Assembly: GCA_029339505.1 (NCBI GenBank)
Contig: JAQISU010000108.1
Coordinates: 20,159,501-20,223,500, forward strand
DNA length: 64,000 nucleotides
Reading direction: 5' to 3'
Origin: Unio delphinus
Lineage: Eukaryota > Mollusca > Bivalvia > Unionida > Unionidae
Shown one piece after another: positions 32,945 through 47,284 of the stretch. The translations under genes and the position numbers were made by a program. The notes beneath the pieces are model-generated. The model saw nothing but the letters and a program-made list of their open reading frames with translations. It was not told the DNA's origin and did no database searches. How positions within the stretch are numbered: the stretch's first letter is position 1; each line of letters starts with the position of its first letter.

Positions 32945-33594
32945 CAAACACAAAAAAGCCCGATGGAACCCCAGATTTATGTTGTTTCTATCCCCACAGG
33001 TAGTTATGAGATTGTACAAATCAATAATGAATTCCAGCGCAGAATGAAATCACCAACAAAAAAATCAAAAATAACTATTACTGTTCACGAACCAACATTA
33101 TCATCTGTGATTGAAGTGAAATCTCCCGATTACTTCGTAGATATTTATCGATCATCGATAAAATCTGATCTAGTATGACCTGATGAAACTCCACCACATC
33201 CTGATGATGTTCTCAGATTTAACAATAATCCAGATGCTGAAGGTAGGCATATTTCACCAAAGATTGTAAATATAACATCAACGATTGCAGTCAATCTTGT
33301 ATGTGATGTAATCGATGGTAGTTATCAAACAGATCTTGGGATATCAAATCAAGCTCAACAAGGATAAGTTCTTTACATATTTACTCCATGGTTCCTCCTG
33401 GATCCTTGATCGTACAGGAACCAGTCAATGTAGATTATCTACGCACGCATAATACATACTTGTCAAGAATAAATTTTAAACTCACCGACTAGAGTGAACA
33501 CTTGATTGATTTACGTGGCGAGTATTTACTGATAAATCTCAATGTGAAATCGTCAACAATTTTTTTTATCTTGATTCACGAATTAATCAGATAA
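32945..33594 (+). pseudogene. Penton-like protein, 3' part (copy A)
   Basis: Continues the gene cut at 17971. Blocks VVSIPTGSYEIVQINNEF, ITVHEPTLSS, NLVCDVIDGSYQ, SNQAQQG and INFKLTD match copy B. Several stops are present: TGA after SIKSDLV at about 33176, TAA after QQG and TAG after KLTD. Between HEPTLSS and LVCDVI there are only about 60 residues, against about 270 in copy B, so the extra domain is absent here. Confidence 0.85.
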
Positions 33595-33603
33595 ATATTA
33601 GAT

Positions 33604-33872
33604 ATGTACCAGCACGTTAAGGTTTTAATACACGACAAGGAAGCACTTGGAAATGCAATCAAATTAATATTTACACAGTCTTCATTCAACATCGTTGATA
33701 TAGTTATTGATGAGTTCGATAACGAAGAATGTTTACTGACGCAAGAACAGTTAGATAGATTGCGGCGAGAACCTATTTATATGATCACGAGTGACCGAGA
33801 TTAGATTATAAACTACGCGCATTCCTGCATTGAACTTGATGAACTTAAAAAAATATTACATAGTTCTGAATA
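33604..33872 (+). pseudogene. Small unknown gene downstream of penton (copy A only)
   Basis: Frame MYQHVKVLIHDKEALGNAIK runs for 66 codons and contains an acidic patch (DEFDNEECLLTQEQLDRLRR). A TAG at about 33802 is followed by about 22 more codons in the same frame (ELDELKKILHSSE). Copy B has no room for it between penton and terminal repeat. It is probably an accessory gene at the end of copy A. No family recognised. Confidence 0.45.
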
Positions 33873-33904
33873 AAAATCTGATTTCTGATTTTTGTAAGGT
33901 AAAA

Positions 33905-34118
33905 ACCCAGCGATTATCTAAAGATTTATCGATAATTTTATATTTTTTAGGGTCTGTTTTAGCACATTTATTGATAAATCCTTAATTTAATCTTATTTTT
34001 TTTCTGGGTTTTTCGTATATTTTCATAAAATTACATCCGATATTAGTTGATTTATGAGCAAAACATGGCAAATTTAACGATTTATCGATAAATCATTTAG
34101 ATAATCGCTCGGGGTTTC
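33905..34118. mobile_element. MITE-like inverted-repeat element
   Basis: Left arm AGCGATTATCTAAAGATTTATCGATAA (33911-33937) and right arm its near-perfect reverse complement (34084-34111), separated by about 150 bp of AT-rich sequence that includes a further TTATTGATAAATCC copy. Outer flanks AAAACCC and GGGGTTT extend the pairing. No coding capacity. It lies between copies A and C. Confidence 0.7.
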
Positions 34119-35283
34119 ACACATCAAATATTACATTTTTTGATAGACTTTTCTATGATTTCGACTAAAAAAGGTAAAAGAAGGATGAAATTTCATCAAA
34201 ATTTACAAATCTGAATAAAAAAAATATTATAACAACAAAACAACAAAACTGTAAGGGAATTATTCCAAGTTTCCATCGGTAATAGCGTTTTCATTTATAA
34301 TCTTTTTAGTTGTTGCACGCGTGTGTTGATAATTGTGTTCGTTTCATATTCGTGAGACAATAATATTTTGCACTGCGATAGAAAGTGATAGGAATATATT
34401 TATGTCTGTATCTTTTACCATTGATAAGACAGGAACATTGACTGTATGCTCTTTATCTGCTTATGTTCCATTGAAAGTGTATAACCACCTTCAAGTTTTC
34501 GTTGTTGGATTGACTCGAAATCACACAATATCTTTTCTTGATCGAGGTGTATATTTATATTTTCATTTTTTTTACTGTAGATATTATAGCATTATTATTT
34601 TCGAAGTTCATATATGAAACATATGTATTTAAATTTAAAAAAGATATGTTTTGGACAGTTCAACCCTTAACCTCTAGGTTTGAGTGTTCTAGCAGGTTCA
34701 AGGCACATTAAGGACAGCACAACCTTTAACCTCTAGGTTCTAGTGTTCCAGCAGGTTCAAGGCACATGAAACATATAACCTTAATTAAGGACAGTACAAC
34801 CTTTAACCTCTAGTTTCTAGTGTTCTAGCAGGTTTAATGGCACATGAAAAACACAAAATTAAGGTATAATACGAAGACACGAAACACAGATCCCCCGTTG
34901 TGTAAGACTCTAATATGTCAAATAACACTCTAGAGCCTCCGGGAGACGTGGTTGGTGAATTACGTATTACAATGACCTCTATACAGATTATGTACACGAG
35001 AAACAATATATTATCTTCTACTAATTTGAAATTTTTATCCAACTATGTTGCTTTACTGAGATTAATTAGGACGTAGATACCTAATTAGTTAATTACACTG
35101 ACAATAAATCACGATCTACGGAGAAATATGTAATATGTAGTTATCTCCCACTTTTCAGTTCATTAACAATTGAGTAGTATATGAATGGAGAGAGATGGCA
35201 CATTTTTTTAAAAAATACTGATCATCATAATATAATTTACTGAAAATATCCCAACAAATAAATATATTGAATAAATAATAAAG
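34119..35283. repeat. Non-coding spacer with a 60-bp triplicate
   Basis: Positions about 34653-34845 hold three diverged copies of a unit of about 60-75 bp with CAACCTTTAACCTCTAGGTT, TAGTGTTCTAGCAGGTTCAA and GGCACAT. The rest is AT-rich without recognised genes. Confidence 0.75.
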
Positions 35284-35815
35284 TCATATAAGCAACATAA
35301 CCACAGAGAGATAGTTTATCCCTTCAACAGTATTGAAATGTAATTTTTTGTTTATATTTTTTTTAAATGCTGTAATAGTAATATTTTCTGCGACATATTG
35401 TACCAAACGTGTGTGAATATCCAAACATTTACCAGAGGAATATATTGATGGGAATATTATTTCTTCGTCAGTCTCTGTGTTGATAGATTTAATCGCCCTC
35501 CTTGCAACTGTTCTTTCATACTTTCCAGTATTACCACATACAGAATTTTGACTCTGCGTGATAGCTCTCAGATTATCCAAGAACTTTTTTGTCGGATCTG
35601 AATTTATATGGCCTACTACAAAACCGTTTTCGATCACCCCACGGAAACACTCGAAGACAAACCTATGACACAGATATGTTTTTTCTCCCCAAAACCGAAT
35701 ATGAGATAAACAGTATTAATAACAAATCCAACTGGTTTCTTCAGTCGACAATTCCTGGTAACACAATCACGATTTGCTTCGTAGTTCGTTATGATAAGGT
35801 GTATTACGAATTCCT
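35284..35815 (-). pseudogene. HNH endonuclease remnant (copy C)
   Basis: Homologue of 26086-26577. ITNYEANRDCVTRNCRLKKP, then after a frame change FVFECF, VVGHINSDPTKKFLDNLRAI and NTGKYERTVARRAIKSINTE. The catalytic DH pair of copy B reads GH here and the Met start is lost. It keeps its place next to the zinc-finger remnant. Confidence 0.8.
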
Positions 35816-35852
35816 TTGCTCAAGTATATATAAATATTTTTTGTTTAAATCA

Positions 35853-36152
35853 TTATTTGCCTTGATCCTTACTTTGAAATCTCATCCGATAATCTTCCGG
35901 GGTTTTTATAATCCTGTCTCTATCATTATTTTTCTAATCATAATATCGTTTCTTCTCTCTGTATCTTTTATCACCACATTGCACGCACAACCGTGTTTCC
36001 CCTCGTACTCCAACACTACATCGTAAGCACGGTTACGGTCCTAGACTTCCATCTCGGACACGTTGCGAGTGGATTCCGCAGCATTCGTTTACGCAAGATA
36101 TCTTACAAGGAGTAACAGAGCCGATCATCAACCAATTGCAGAAATTCCTTGT
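35853..36152 (-). pseudogene. Zinc-finger-like protein remnant (copy C)
   Basis: Same Cys pattern as 26589-26930: CNWLMIGSVTPCKISC, CCGIHSQ, PCLRCSVGVRGETRLCVQCG, then DKRYREKKRYYD. The Met codon is lost and stops follow GSLGP and RYYD. Unlike copy B, the position of the copy B TAA is Arg. Confidence 0.75.
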
Positions 36153-36207
36153 TTTGATCATTATATATATAATATTTTTAATTTAAATACTTGTTTAAAT
36201 TATAATT

Positions 36208-39200
36208 ATGGGAGAATTCGAGAGATTATCCAAGATCGAGCTTTCTAAAATTAAAAAAAATTAATCTTGACGGAATATTCCCTGTGCCGATGCGAGATCT
36301 GGCTGATCCGACAGATAAAACATTGATTAATAAAATACATGACGCCAAAAAAGAATTTCAGAAAAATGAAGCATCTCATGTAAGGTAGACGTTTATGATT
36401 ATAAGTGACACTAAAAATATAGAAACTACGATGAACGACAAACGAACAGCGATGATCATTAACTACCTTGACGATAGAAAATATATTTTAAAAATAAAAT
36501 TTATTGTACTATTAGATACAGACAATTGGATTATTTGTGATAACGTGATCCTGTCCATCATAACGAAAAAACTGCCATACTAAGTAAAGGTTCCAAACCA
36601 GGGATGTTGACCGGTATTGACAGATCATATTACGAAAGATCATATCCTGTAACAGAGGTAATTTATGGGATATATCCGCTTGAGAAACCCATCATTGATA
36701 ATCTAAAGCCGATGAAATTCTCGAAGATAAATTGTGTGGCCGAGCGAATAACAGAACATTTCACCGTCTCGACTCTTGGAAAGGGTTTAACAGATAACCT
36801 ACGTAATATAATAAATTCGTGGGCAGAAATAGTCAAAGATATCGGCGCATCTATCAAAGATATTGCTGAACTAGGAAAACAATTAAAATTTCCTATAACA
36901 GTGAAAATGATAACAGGAAAGATCTTATACGAATCGAAATATAAATCAAGGGGGCTTCAATCGAAATTGTTGATCATAAGGCGTGGCCTAATGCATTAAC
37001 AGTATTTCAACGCACGGGGACGGTTAAATTCTATAACGGTGATATGTTTGACTTTATTAACGAAATAAGTAAATCGATCCTGTATCCGTGTAGTTGTTTA
37101 GTTCTGAAAATGAATCCGATCAGTTTGTAAGACCAAATGGTGATATTTATTAAACAGAATCCCTCCAGGAGAAAATGAGAAAATATACCCATGACGAAAA
37201 ATTACTCGGTGAATGTTTTACTGTTCCATCAGTTGCAGCTCATTTTGCTAGAGAGAGAAATTCCTGGAAACCAACTCGGTTGGATTTTGTTGATGATATA
37301 ATGTTAAGTTTTATTGAGCATGGTCACGGTGGACTGTGGAACCGTGAATACTCGTGTAAAGATGTTATCTCGGTTGATATGGTTGCATGCTGAAAGTTTT
37401 CTGGGATACGGAGAGTGTTCTGGGTATTTTAAAAGATTCGGTCACCCGACACACGAGATGACGCGAGTATCAATAAATGGACCATTACCTGATTTTGATA
37501 TTACCAGATTTACATGTATCGAATCATTCGAATTTACAGAAACTCTTCATCCAATTTGTTATGTTTGGTTCGGTAGACATTTTTCAGAACATAAGTGGGC
37601 TCCAATAGTACTGCTACGATATATGCTTGATTGTTTAATGTTGACGTTGATTGTCAGTGAAGCGATTTTATCAAACTGAATGCAGACCGAAGATTGGTTG
37701 CCACAACAAAAGAAATATTCTGATGAAGAAAATCCTGATAAAACCGACTTTGAAAATATCATTCCGAAAGATCTTGACAGGAAAATAATAGGTGAATTTA
37801 CCCAAGGAGAATCATACGATCATAAACGACATTGTACAAGATTGATCATGGACGATGCTGAATTAAATTTTATAATCGACGATACAACGAAAAGGAATAC
37901 ATTTAGAAGTCGGGATGCAGCTTTCTTATCAAATGGAACTAAGTTAGGTACAATTGTTAGTTTTTTTATGGTCAATCACCGCAGTATACCCATTTAAGAT
38001 CGTCGATGCTCGCGTACGTTTCGATTAATCTGTTATCGATGATAAATAAAATCCATAGTTTGCTGTCAGAGTAGCTACAGATACGTTTTATATCAGTAAA
38101 AAAATATTCAAAATTACTAGACCAACTAAATATCATCAATCACGCACCATGGAGTTCGTGGAGAATACAAAAAGTAAATATCCTCAATTATTCTGAATCA
38201 GCAGATGTTCCAATCAAAGATATTTACCGTAGAAATAATCAGATATTAAAACCATCGTCTGCACCTTCAATATATGATCCCGAAGGTAGACCCAACACGA
38301 TTTATCTCAATGGACCTGGAGGATCAGGAAATACGACACGTGCGATTGAACTATTTCAGAATTCAGATATGATCGTTTTAACCCCTACGCACAGACGTGC
38401 GCGAGAAATTACCAAACGAGGAATACAGTCATGTACTTAGCACAGCTTTTTCCGATGGAGCGGAGACGCATGGACTCCTGACCGAATGGGATATAAATAT
38501 ATTACGAAGATCATAGTTTGGGACGAAATATGTACTGTATCATTAGATAATCTGAAAATATTTCTTGATTGGTTGTTGACGAAAAACACTGCTGTAATAA
38601 TGTGTGAAGATCATGGTCAATACCACCTTTTGTTGGACCGTCTCCGCACGAATAGCTAAAGATATCCGTTGACTATTACAAAAATTACTGACGATCATAG
38701 AGCAATTGTTGTAACATTGAGGGAGTTTACAAAATGAATCAGATCACAACCGAATAAAATTCAATGTGAAGTAATGCGTAATATAATTTCAGAAACCTGT
38801 TTGAACGACTTTTGGGATACGTCGAGACCAAATGATCTTATAGTTGCAAGTAGAAAGATAGTTCGTGACACACTTCAACAAAAATTATTCTGCTACTTAA
38901 AGAAAAATTTGCATAGTTGCCGGTACCAGCAGATACGCGACGACAGAATATTCTCGGTGACATACAATAACAGAAGGAGAAAAAAGCCTCGTGTTGAATG
39001 ATATTGTTTTAGTTAATGTCAATGTTGTTGATAGCGCGTTATCGGATTCGACGCTAGGATACACAATGACAATAGATTCATCTCATGGATTAACTATTTC
39101 TGATACAGTTGTCTGGATTGTGGATGAAACCACTGGCAATATTGACAATAATAGGGTAAGAAAAAAATTAGATGGCTATAAACAATGTGATAAATAAAAA

Positions 39201-39417
39201 TAAACGCAACTTCGATCTTGACGTGCAATTTATCATAACATTGAAACATCAACAGGATAATCACTGTGCAAGTTGTAATTGTATAATGCTGCGGAAATAC
39301 TTGAGTAAACACCCAAAACAATTTACCATAGATAGAAAAGATAAAAGTCTTGGTCATACACGTGCTAATGTGATGTTAATTTTTCTTGAATGTAATCGGC
39401 GTAGAGGTGCTAGTTAA
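36208..39417 (+). pseudogene. Replicase remnant, PolB-SF1 helicase-HNH (copy C)
   Basis: Collinear with 26973-30587 from MGEFERLSKI onward. It has a palm block with SVDMVAC in place of motif A, a degraded Pro-Gly part, YFKRFGHPTHEMTRVSINGP, EFTQGESYD and motif C VRVATDTFYI. The helicase has NGPGGSGNTTRAI (Lys of Walker A changed to Asn), VWDEICTV, then DSSHGLTISDTVVWIVD. The HNH is HCASCNCIM, QFTIDRKDKSLGHTRANVML and CNRRRGAS with the original stop at 39415-39417. There are many frameshifts and stops, but the domain order is retained. Confidence 0.82.
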
Positions 39418-40360
39418 ATGAATGTGGTGGTAATAGTGTATCTTCCGGAATTACCTGCAATTGTTCACGTATAAATCCACGTTGAAGAGCAGTTGAATCT
39501 AATCTGTAGATTGCAGGTCTACCTGTAGATCGTACCACGCTGGATATCTTGTGTGTTGTAATACTTCAAATAGGATCTGTCGCTATATTTTTTCCTCCTT
39601 CAAGTTCACCGGGTTCTTACGAATACCTTACGATGACATTACCTAATATTGGATGCGGTGAAACATTTTGTTGTATTGGTATATATTTCCTTGTAATCGC
39701 ATTAATATGTTTCATGGCAGTTGTTCGAATAACCTCATTGTTTAATGCAGCTATCACACTTGGTAATCTTGAAACCCATTCACAAGATCTTGTATCCTGA
39801 ATGAATTCCTTCGCGTATTGGTATCCAAATAATCGTTCAACAAGTGGTGTTCGATTAAATCGTTCTACGATCGCTTGATCACGATGAATTACAGTATGTC
39901 CTAGTCGTATTATAGCATTATGTCGCTTCATTAATGATGATACTGCACCAAGAAATTCTTTGCCAGGATCAACTTGTAATAGTTGTGACCATCGCAAGGG
40001 TCCTCGTCGATAAATTCGTTCGAAGGCAGATGCAACTTCGGTAGCTGTTTTTGTTGAAAATGGTTCTGCTTCTTTATATCTACTTGCAACATCAATAACG
40101 GTTGATGCGTATTTAAATGTTAACTACGAATACGATCATGAGGTAAAAACAGAATATCAGCCTGATGAACTTCATTAGGAACATTAACATCAAATGTGCG
40201 TACTCGATTCGTTTAGGCGATGTTAGCTAAATTTGCCTTATTGCCTGTCGTGCTTACCACGCTGCGGCGGTAGAACGTGTGACATTTGCTGCATTAGCGA
40301 GTTTATCGATTGCTGCTCTACCTTTTCAATATTCTCTTGGGCTATAATAAATTGATTCGA
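39410..40360 (-). pseudogene. Polinton-type integrase remnant (copy C)
   Basis: Catalytic half readable at 39617-39997: LLQVDPGKEFLGAVSSLMKR, HRDQAIVERFNRT, RLFGYQYAKEFIQD. The N-terminal third (YYSPREY near 40350) is scattered over frames with stops. The C-terminal tail ends at a TAG at 39410-39412, convergent with the replicase stop, as in copy B. Confidence 0.88.
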
Positions 40361-40863
40361 TTATAATTAATCACCCAGCACCAATTGCTAATTTGGTTTT
40401 TATCGCAGATTTTACTAACCAATTGGCTAATCTTTCCTTGAGATTTTTTTATGGAATTCAATGCATGAATCAATTTCACATCTGCGATATGTCGTTGCTC
40501 TAGATCCTTACTTTTGTAAGCTACACCATGAACGTAACACGCTTTATCGATTGCATTTACCGGATATTCACCGGATTTTGGTTGATCTTGTTCATCAAGT
40601 CTGATATCAAGTCGAGTGCCTGGACCGCAGTAATTATATCTTGGAAGATGTTTCTCTCCGGGATATTTAGCCCATGGAGTTCCAGGAAATTTTGACATTA
40701 ATGCTGCAATGTCATCACCGGCTTCTTTTGGTAAAAAGGAACATTTCTTTCTGCCACATATGGAATTGTTTCCACTGTATGCTATTCTTTTATTTTTTGT
40801 TGTAACCGTAGAACAATCAGTAGTTGGAGTTTTAACTTTACAGCGTAAACAATATAAATCCAT
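40342..40863 (-). pseudogene. Zinc-ribbon plus PLA2-like protein (copy C)
   Basis: Longest uninterrupted version of this gene: about 170 residues from MDLYCLRCK. Ribbon Cys pairs, the YNYCGPGTRLDIRL calcium loop (residues 78-91) and helix AIDKACYVHGVAYKS. The His112 partner is Gly113 instead of the Asp required for calcium binding in this fold, so the enzyme would be inactive. A frame change near the end runs it into the integrase remnant. Divergent from the ATPase, 15 bp between start codons. Confidence 0.82.
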
Positions 40864-40878
40864 GATATAATTATACCA

Positions 40879-41589
40879 TGGATGCAATTGATTTTTCAGC
40901 GACATGTGAACAAGAACAGGTCAAAAACATCATCCAGCGTTACCAAATTCGATCAGAATGATACTCATAGGCCCGTCTGGATCTAGTAAAACACAATTAT
41001 TACTTAATTTGATAATGAGATGGTTGATATGGAATAAATTGTACTTAGTAGCTCCGTCTGTATATAATCAGAGATGCTACGAAGTACTTAAGGAATTTAA
41101 TGAAAACGTACGATCGCTGAGAGGTGATATATTATTGATATTATAACTGACATTGATGAAGCACCATCTGTCGATGATCTTGATTGATTTGTTAATATTT
41201 TAGTTGTGTATGATGACGTAATGCTCGATAAACAATCAAATCCGACAAGAATATTTTCTCGAGGAAGACATACAAATACTGATGTTATTTATGTAAGTCA
41301 GCGGTATACACAAATTCCGAAAGTAATCAGAGATAATTGTAATATTTTACCTGTATTTAATGGAACTGATACACACGCGCTAAGAAATATTCATCAGACC
41401 TGGTGTAGCGAAGATATGGATATAAATATATTCAAAACTTTCTTTTCACGTGCGCAAGCAACACCGTATGGTTTTATAACAATAAATCTGCATGATCCTA
41501 GGACAAGATATCGTGTAAGATTCGATAAAATATTAGGGCGTGACTTCAGTTTGGTCGTCAGCGGGATAAAACGGTTGCATACAATTTAG
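40879..41589 (+). pseudogene. Packaging ATPase remnant (copy C)
   Basis: Homologue of 32094-32765: MDAIDFSAT, a frame change, then PNSIRMILIGPSGSSKTQLL (Walker A Gly to Ser), VVYDDVMLDKQSNPTRIFSR, YVSQRYTQIPKVIRDN and GFITINLHDPRTRYRV. A TGA follows DDLD at about 41186. The C-terminus is extended by readthrough past the copy B stop position. Confidence 0.88.
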
Positions 41590-41685
41590 GTAAAAATCTT
41601 GGTAAATTAGGAGGTTTTGTTTGAGATTGTTTTATATTTCGTAGGAAGGTTATGTTTTAGGCACATGACGATTGAGCCAAGTCTG

Positions 41686-41704
41686 TTCGCGCTCTCTCCT
41701 GCTA
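41686..41704. repeat. Degenerate terminal repeat end of copy C
   Basis: TTCGCGCTCTCTCCTGCTA resembles the terminal TTCACCCTCTCTGCTGCTA of element B (three mismatches) and lies about 97 bp after the ATPase remnant, where a terminus would be expected. No matching inner partner is visible, so this is tentative. Confidence 0.4.
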
Positions 41705-41724
41705 TTAAACATACAAATACACGC

Positions 41725-42105
41725 TAAATGTAGTTGATGTTTCAAGTATGTACAAAGAAGCAAAGCCATTATCAACAAAGACAGCAGCAGAAGTTGCTTC
41801 TGCGTTTGACCGAATTTATCAACGCGGTGGTCTACGATGGCCACGACTATTACAAAATGATCCTGGCAAAGAATTTATGGGTGTAGTAAGCAACATAATG
41901 TCAAAAAACGACGAGAACATACTGCAATACATCGTGAGCAGCGGTTATTTGGATATGAGTATGCAAAGGAAAAAAATCAAAAGAGATAAGGTATCGAGAA
42001 TGGGTTGCAAGATCACCAAGTGTGATAAATGAATTAAAGAATGAAATTACTAGAACCACCAACATGAAACCTAGTAACGCGATCACAAAAATTCAGTTTT
42101 TTTTT
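41725..42105 (+). pseudogene. Integrase fragment (fragment E)
   Basis: Plus-strand copy of the integrase core: YKEAKPLSTKTAAEVASAFD, RWPRLLQNDPGKEFMGVVSN, then after frame changes GYEYAKE and TNMKPSNAI. It duplicates part of the gene found inverted at 39410-40360, so it derives from a different insertion. The second catalytic Asp is present; the Glu region is lost. Confidence 0.8.
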
Positions 42106-42311
42106 TCAGCTATTTTTTCAAGTTGAGGAACAAGAGGTTTAGTTGTTTCAGTAACAGTTTTAAATAATTGCTCAGAACGTTCCGCATAATCAATCTGAGA
42201 TTCCTGGAGTTCATGTAATTAACACCTGATAGAATCACGGACTGGTATAAATTTCTTAATTGCTTCTAGTCGCTCTCGTGACCACAGAGTGGTTAATGCT
42301 TCACCAACCAT
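42100..42311 (-). pseudogene. N-terminal fragment of the unknown late protein (fragment E)
   Basis: ATG at 42311 followed by VGEALTTLWSRERLEAIKKF, IPVRDSIR, a stop, then ERSEQLFKTVTETTKPLVPQ. It matches the start of 24031-25017 and spans the site of its internal stop. It abuts the integrase fragment in opposite orientation, so this is a scrambled junction. Confidence 0.75.
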
Positions 42312-42338
42312 TACTTATATAAGAATAATTTAATATAC

Positions 42339-44639
<2,301 letters not shown>

Positions 44640-44890
44640 TAGTGGCCGAATTTTTTTAAAACGCTCTCCGTTACGTATCATTGCCATCTCATCTCTGTCT
44701 GCGTGGGTTCAAGTCTCAGAATCGGCCAATGTGGGTATGTGAGACAGCATGCCAGTAGCTTATCGTATGTCGGTGTTTCTGTCCTGAAGTTTTCCCATGG
44801 TTCTTCCGCCACTATTAATACTGGCCGCCATATATGGCCTATCTGTGCGGAAAATGGTGTAAAACCCTACAACAAGAAGCTTTACAGTTG
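44640..44890 (+). mobile_element. tRNA-derived SINE copy, plus strand
   Basis: Same family as 10.3-11.5 kb in opposite orientation. The head with TACGTATCATTGCCATCTCA and the B-box-like GGTTCAAGTCTC at about 44706 are clear, followed by CAATGTGGGTATGTGAGACA, CCATGGTTCTTCCGCCACTA, TTAATACTGGCCGCCATATA and a CCTACAACAAGAAG tail. Confidence 0.7.
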
Positions 44891-45232
44891 TTCATCATGT
44901 GGATCAAATGTATCATTGTTTACATCTAGGTTAGATTCCGTTTGTTCTAATATACGGTATATTGACCATGCTACTCCATCACCAATATCTATTTAAACAT
45001 TTAAATTTGAATTACTGGCACAACCGTTTTCCGACCGGTATGACATTGGCCAAGGGGTGGGAGTTTGATTTTGATCTAAGTAATCGGAACTGAATGCGAA
45101 TCATGCAATATATTATACCTGGGCTTTACTAGCGATCCACTAAATTAGAGAATTCAATTATAAATATCCGAAACTCATATGTCCTAAGTACAAACTATTA
45201 AATTAAAGAAATGATATAGATAGCCCGAACAA

Positions 45233-45351
45233 AACATACATACATACATACATACATACATACATACATACATACATACATACATACATACATACATACA
45301 TACATACATACATACATACATACATACATACATACATACATACATACATAC
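45233..45351. repeat. (CATA)n tetranucleotide microsatellite
   Basis: About 29 uninterrupted ACAT/CATA units. Confidence 0.98.
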
Positions 45352-46436
45352 TTCTACATATATGTGTACCTATATATAGTAAAGTGAACTCTCCCTCGAT
45401 CAGGGAATGGAAGCACAGGATGAATGGATAGAATCTAGGCTTTGTATCTAATTAAGCAGTCTTATAGGTCATTCAGCTAATTGACACTGTACTAAAACAT
45501 ATGAATCAAAGTATCAGCTTTTATTTTGCGTGGTTTTAACAAGGAGTGTACAAATCCATTGAGACTTTTACTTTCCTTTTAAAACTATTAGGTGCCAAAA
45601 CTCTCTTTAAACTCACATTTTTATACCAGTATGATACATCCTGACACCTTGCGATGCAATTAAAATATCTTATTCCACTCGTTCTCGTTTTAACTTGTAA
45701 GATTCTGTATTCCATTTGGCGAATTGATCTGAATCCAAATTGTTCAAACGAGTGTTTTGTATATACATCTCCTGTCATTTTATCTATAATTGTGAACAAA
45801 TGACTTCATACATATATATTAGATGTTATATATTAGATGTTAGGTTCGATACGGACATCGAATTCACTTGTACAGCTTGTATGTCACTCAAATTCCTATA
45901 AACGTCTTTCCAATTTTCATGAATTCCAAATTTATAACAAGACGTATATAGGTTGATACAGTAACTATCTTTCTTCACAATGCCATTAATATATAAGACC
46001 CGTTTTTCAATTTATTGTTATCATTAATGACGTTCTGATCCATCCATATTTGTTTTTCAAGGAACTTATTTTCAGCATTAAAATAATTATATAATTCTAA
46101 TATGTAGACAATGTATTCATTCAAAACTCATTCAGGTTATTATTAACTCCATCAAGAAAGAAATCCCCAATTAGAAAATGTACAAAGGGAAGATGAGCTA
46201 GTAAAAAATGTGTTACATTCCAAAATGTTCACCCTTCTGCTCCAGGTTACCGTACTGGAATCTAAAAAACACAAAGTACTTATATCAACCTTGTTCAGAT
46301 CAACATCAGGATCCTTCTTTTTTTTAAAGTTTACTTTGTTTCTTGTTGCACTCCAAATAATATTGTGAAAAAATGATTTTGTACATGGAGTACACCTTAA
46401 GATGAGTATGGTAAAGACCTCAGTCGAATAAAAAAG
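45352..46436. other. Intergenic DNA
   Basis: Nothing recognised. Minus-strand frames at 45536-45799 and 46152-46493 lack known domains; the latter runs into the 58-bp repeat array. Confidence 0.45.
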
Positions 46437-46784
46437 TTTCCATACTACCAAACACTCGATAAGTATAACTGTACAAAATTGATTAGTGAGCATGTTTCCA
46501 TACTACCAAACACTCGATAAGTATAACTGTACAAAATTGATTAGTGAGCATGTTTCCATACTACCAAACACTCGATAAGTATAACTGTACAAAATTGATT
46601 AGTGAGCATGTTTCCATACTACCAAACACTCGATAAGTATAACTGTACAAAATTGATTAGTGAGCATGTTTCCATACTACCAAACACTCGATAAGTATAA
46701 CTGTACAAAATTGATTAGTGAGCATGTTTCCATACTACCAAACACTCGATAAGTATAACTGTACAAAATTGATTAGTGAGCATG
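46437..46784. repeat. 58-bp minisatellite, six identical copies
   Basis: Exactly 348 bp, six units of 58 bp beginning TTTCCATACTACCAAACACT and ending TGAGCATG. I see no difference between copies, so amplification or homogenisation is very recent, or the assembly copied a unit. Confidence 0.97.
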
Positions 46785-47086
46785 TTGAGTTGTTTTATTA
46801 TCTGATATCTTAGTTCAATTTAAGCAGTTTGTTTATCTCTGTGGACAATTGTACGCATTAAGCCATCTTTAACATGGTATTGCTATCAGTACTTAATAGT
46901 ACCTCCTATTTAAAGATCATTCCAGACTGTTTGTTCTTTCAGTATGTATACTAATGTCGCAGATTTCGAGCACTGACCATTGAATAGTATATCACAAAGA
47001 GGGCGCTGGACAGTAGGACTATCGCTTAGTTTAGAACAGAGTTGAAAGAGAAAACAAGGCTTGACTTGAATCTGAATCTATCTTAA

Positions 47087-47284
47087 ACATCTCATACATA
47101 TTTACAAAATTGTCTTTAACATGCAAAATGATTGTGTTTTGGAATTTTCAACATCGCATAGATATTTACAAAATTGCCTTTCACATGCAAAATGATTGTA
47201 TGTTTTGGAATTTTCAACATCTCATAGATAATGACAAGATTGTCTTTAACATGCAAATATATTGTGTGTTTTGGAATTTTTTTT
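47087..47284. repeat. Three imperfect repeats of about 63 bp
   Basis: Units with CATATTTACAAAATTGTCTT, AACATGCAAAATGATTGTG and TTTTGGAATTTTCAACATC, three copies with substitutions. Open frames on both strands are repeat-driven. Confidence 0.9.

Noticed and set aside
32804..33178. A plus-strand frame running through the right terminal repeat into copy A
   Set aside because: It joins terminal-repeat sequence to the penton remnant across the insertion junction; not a gene.
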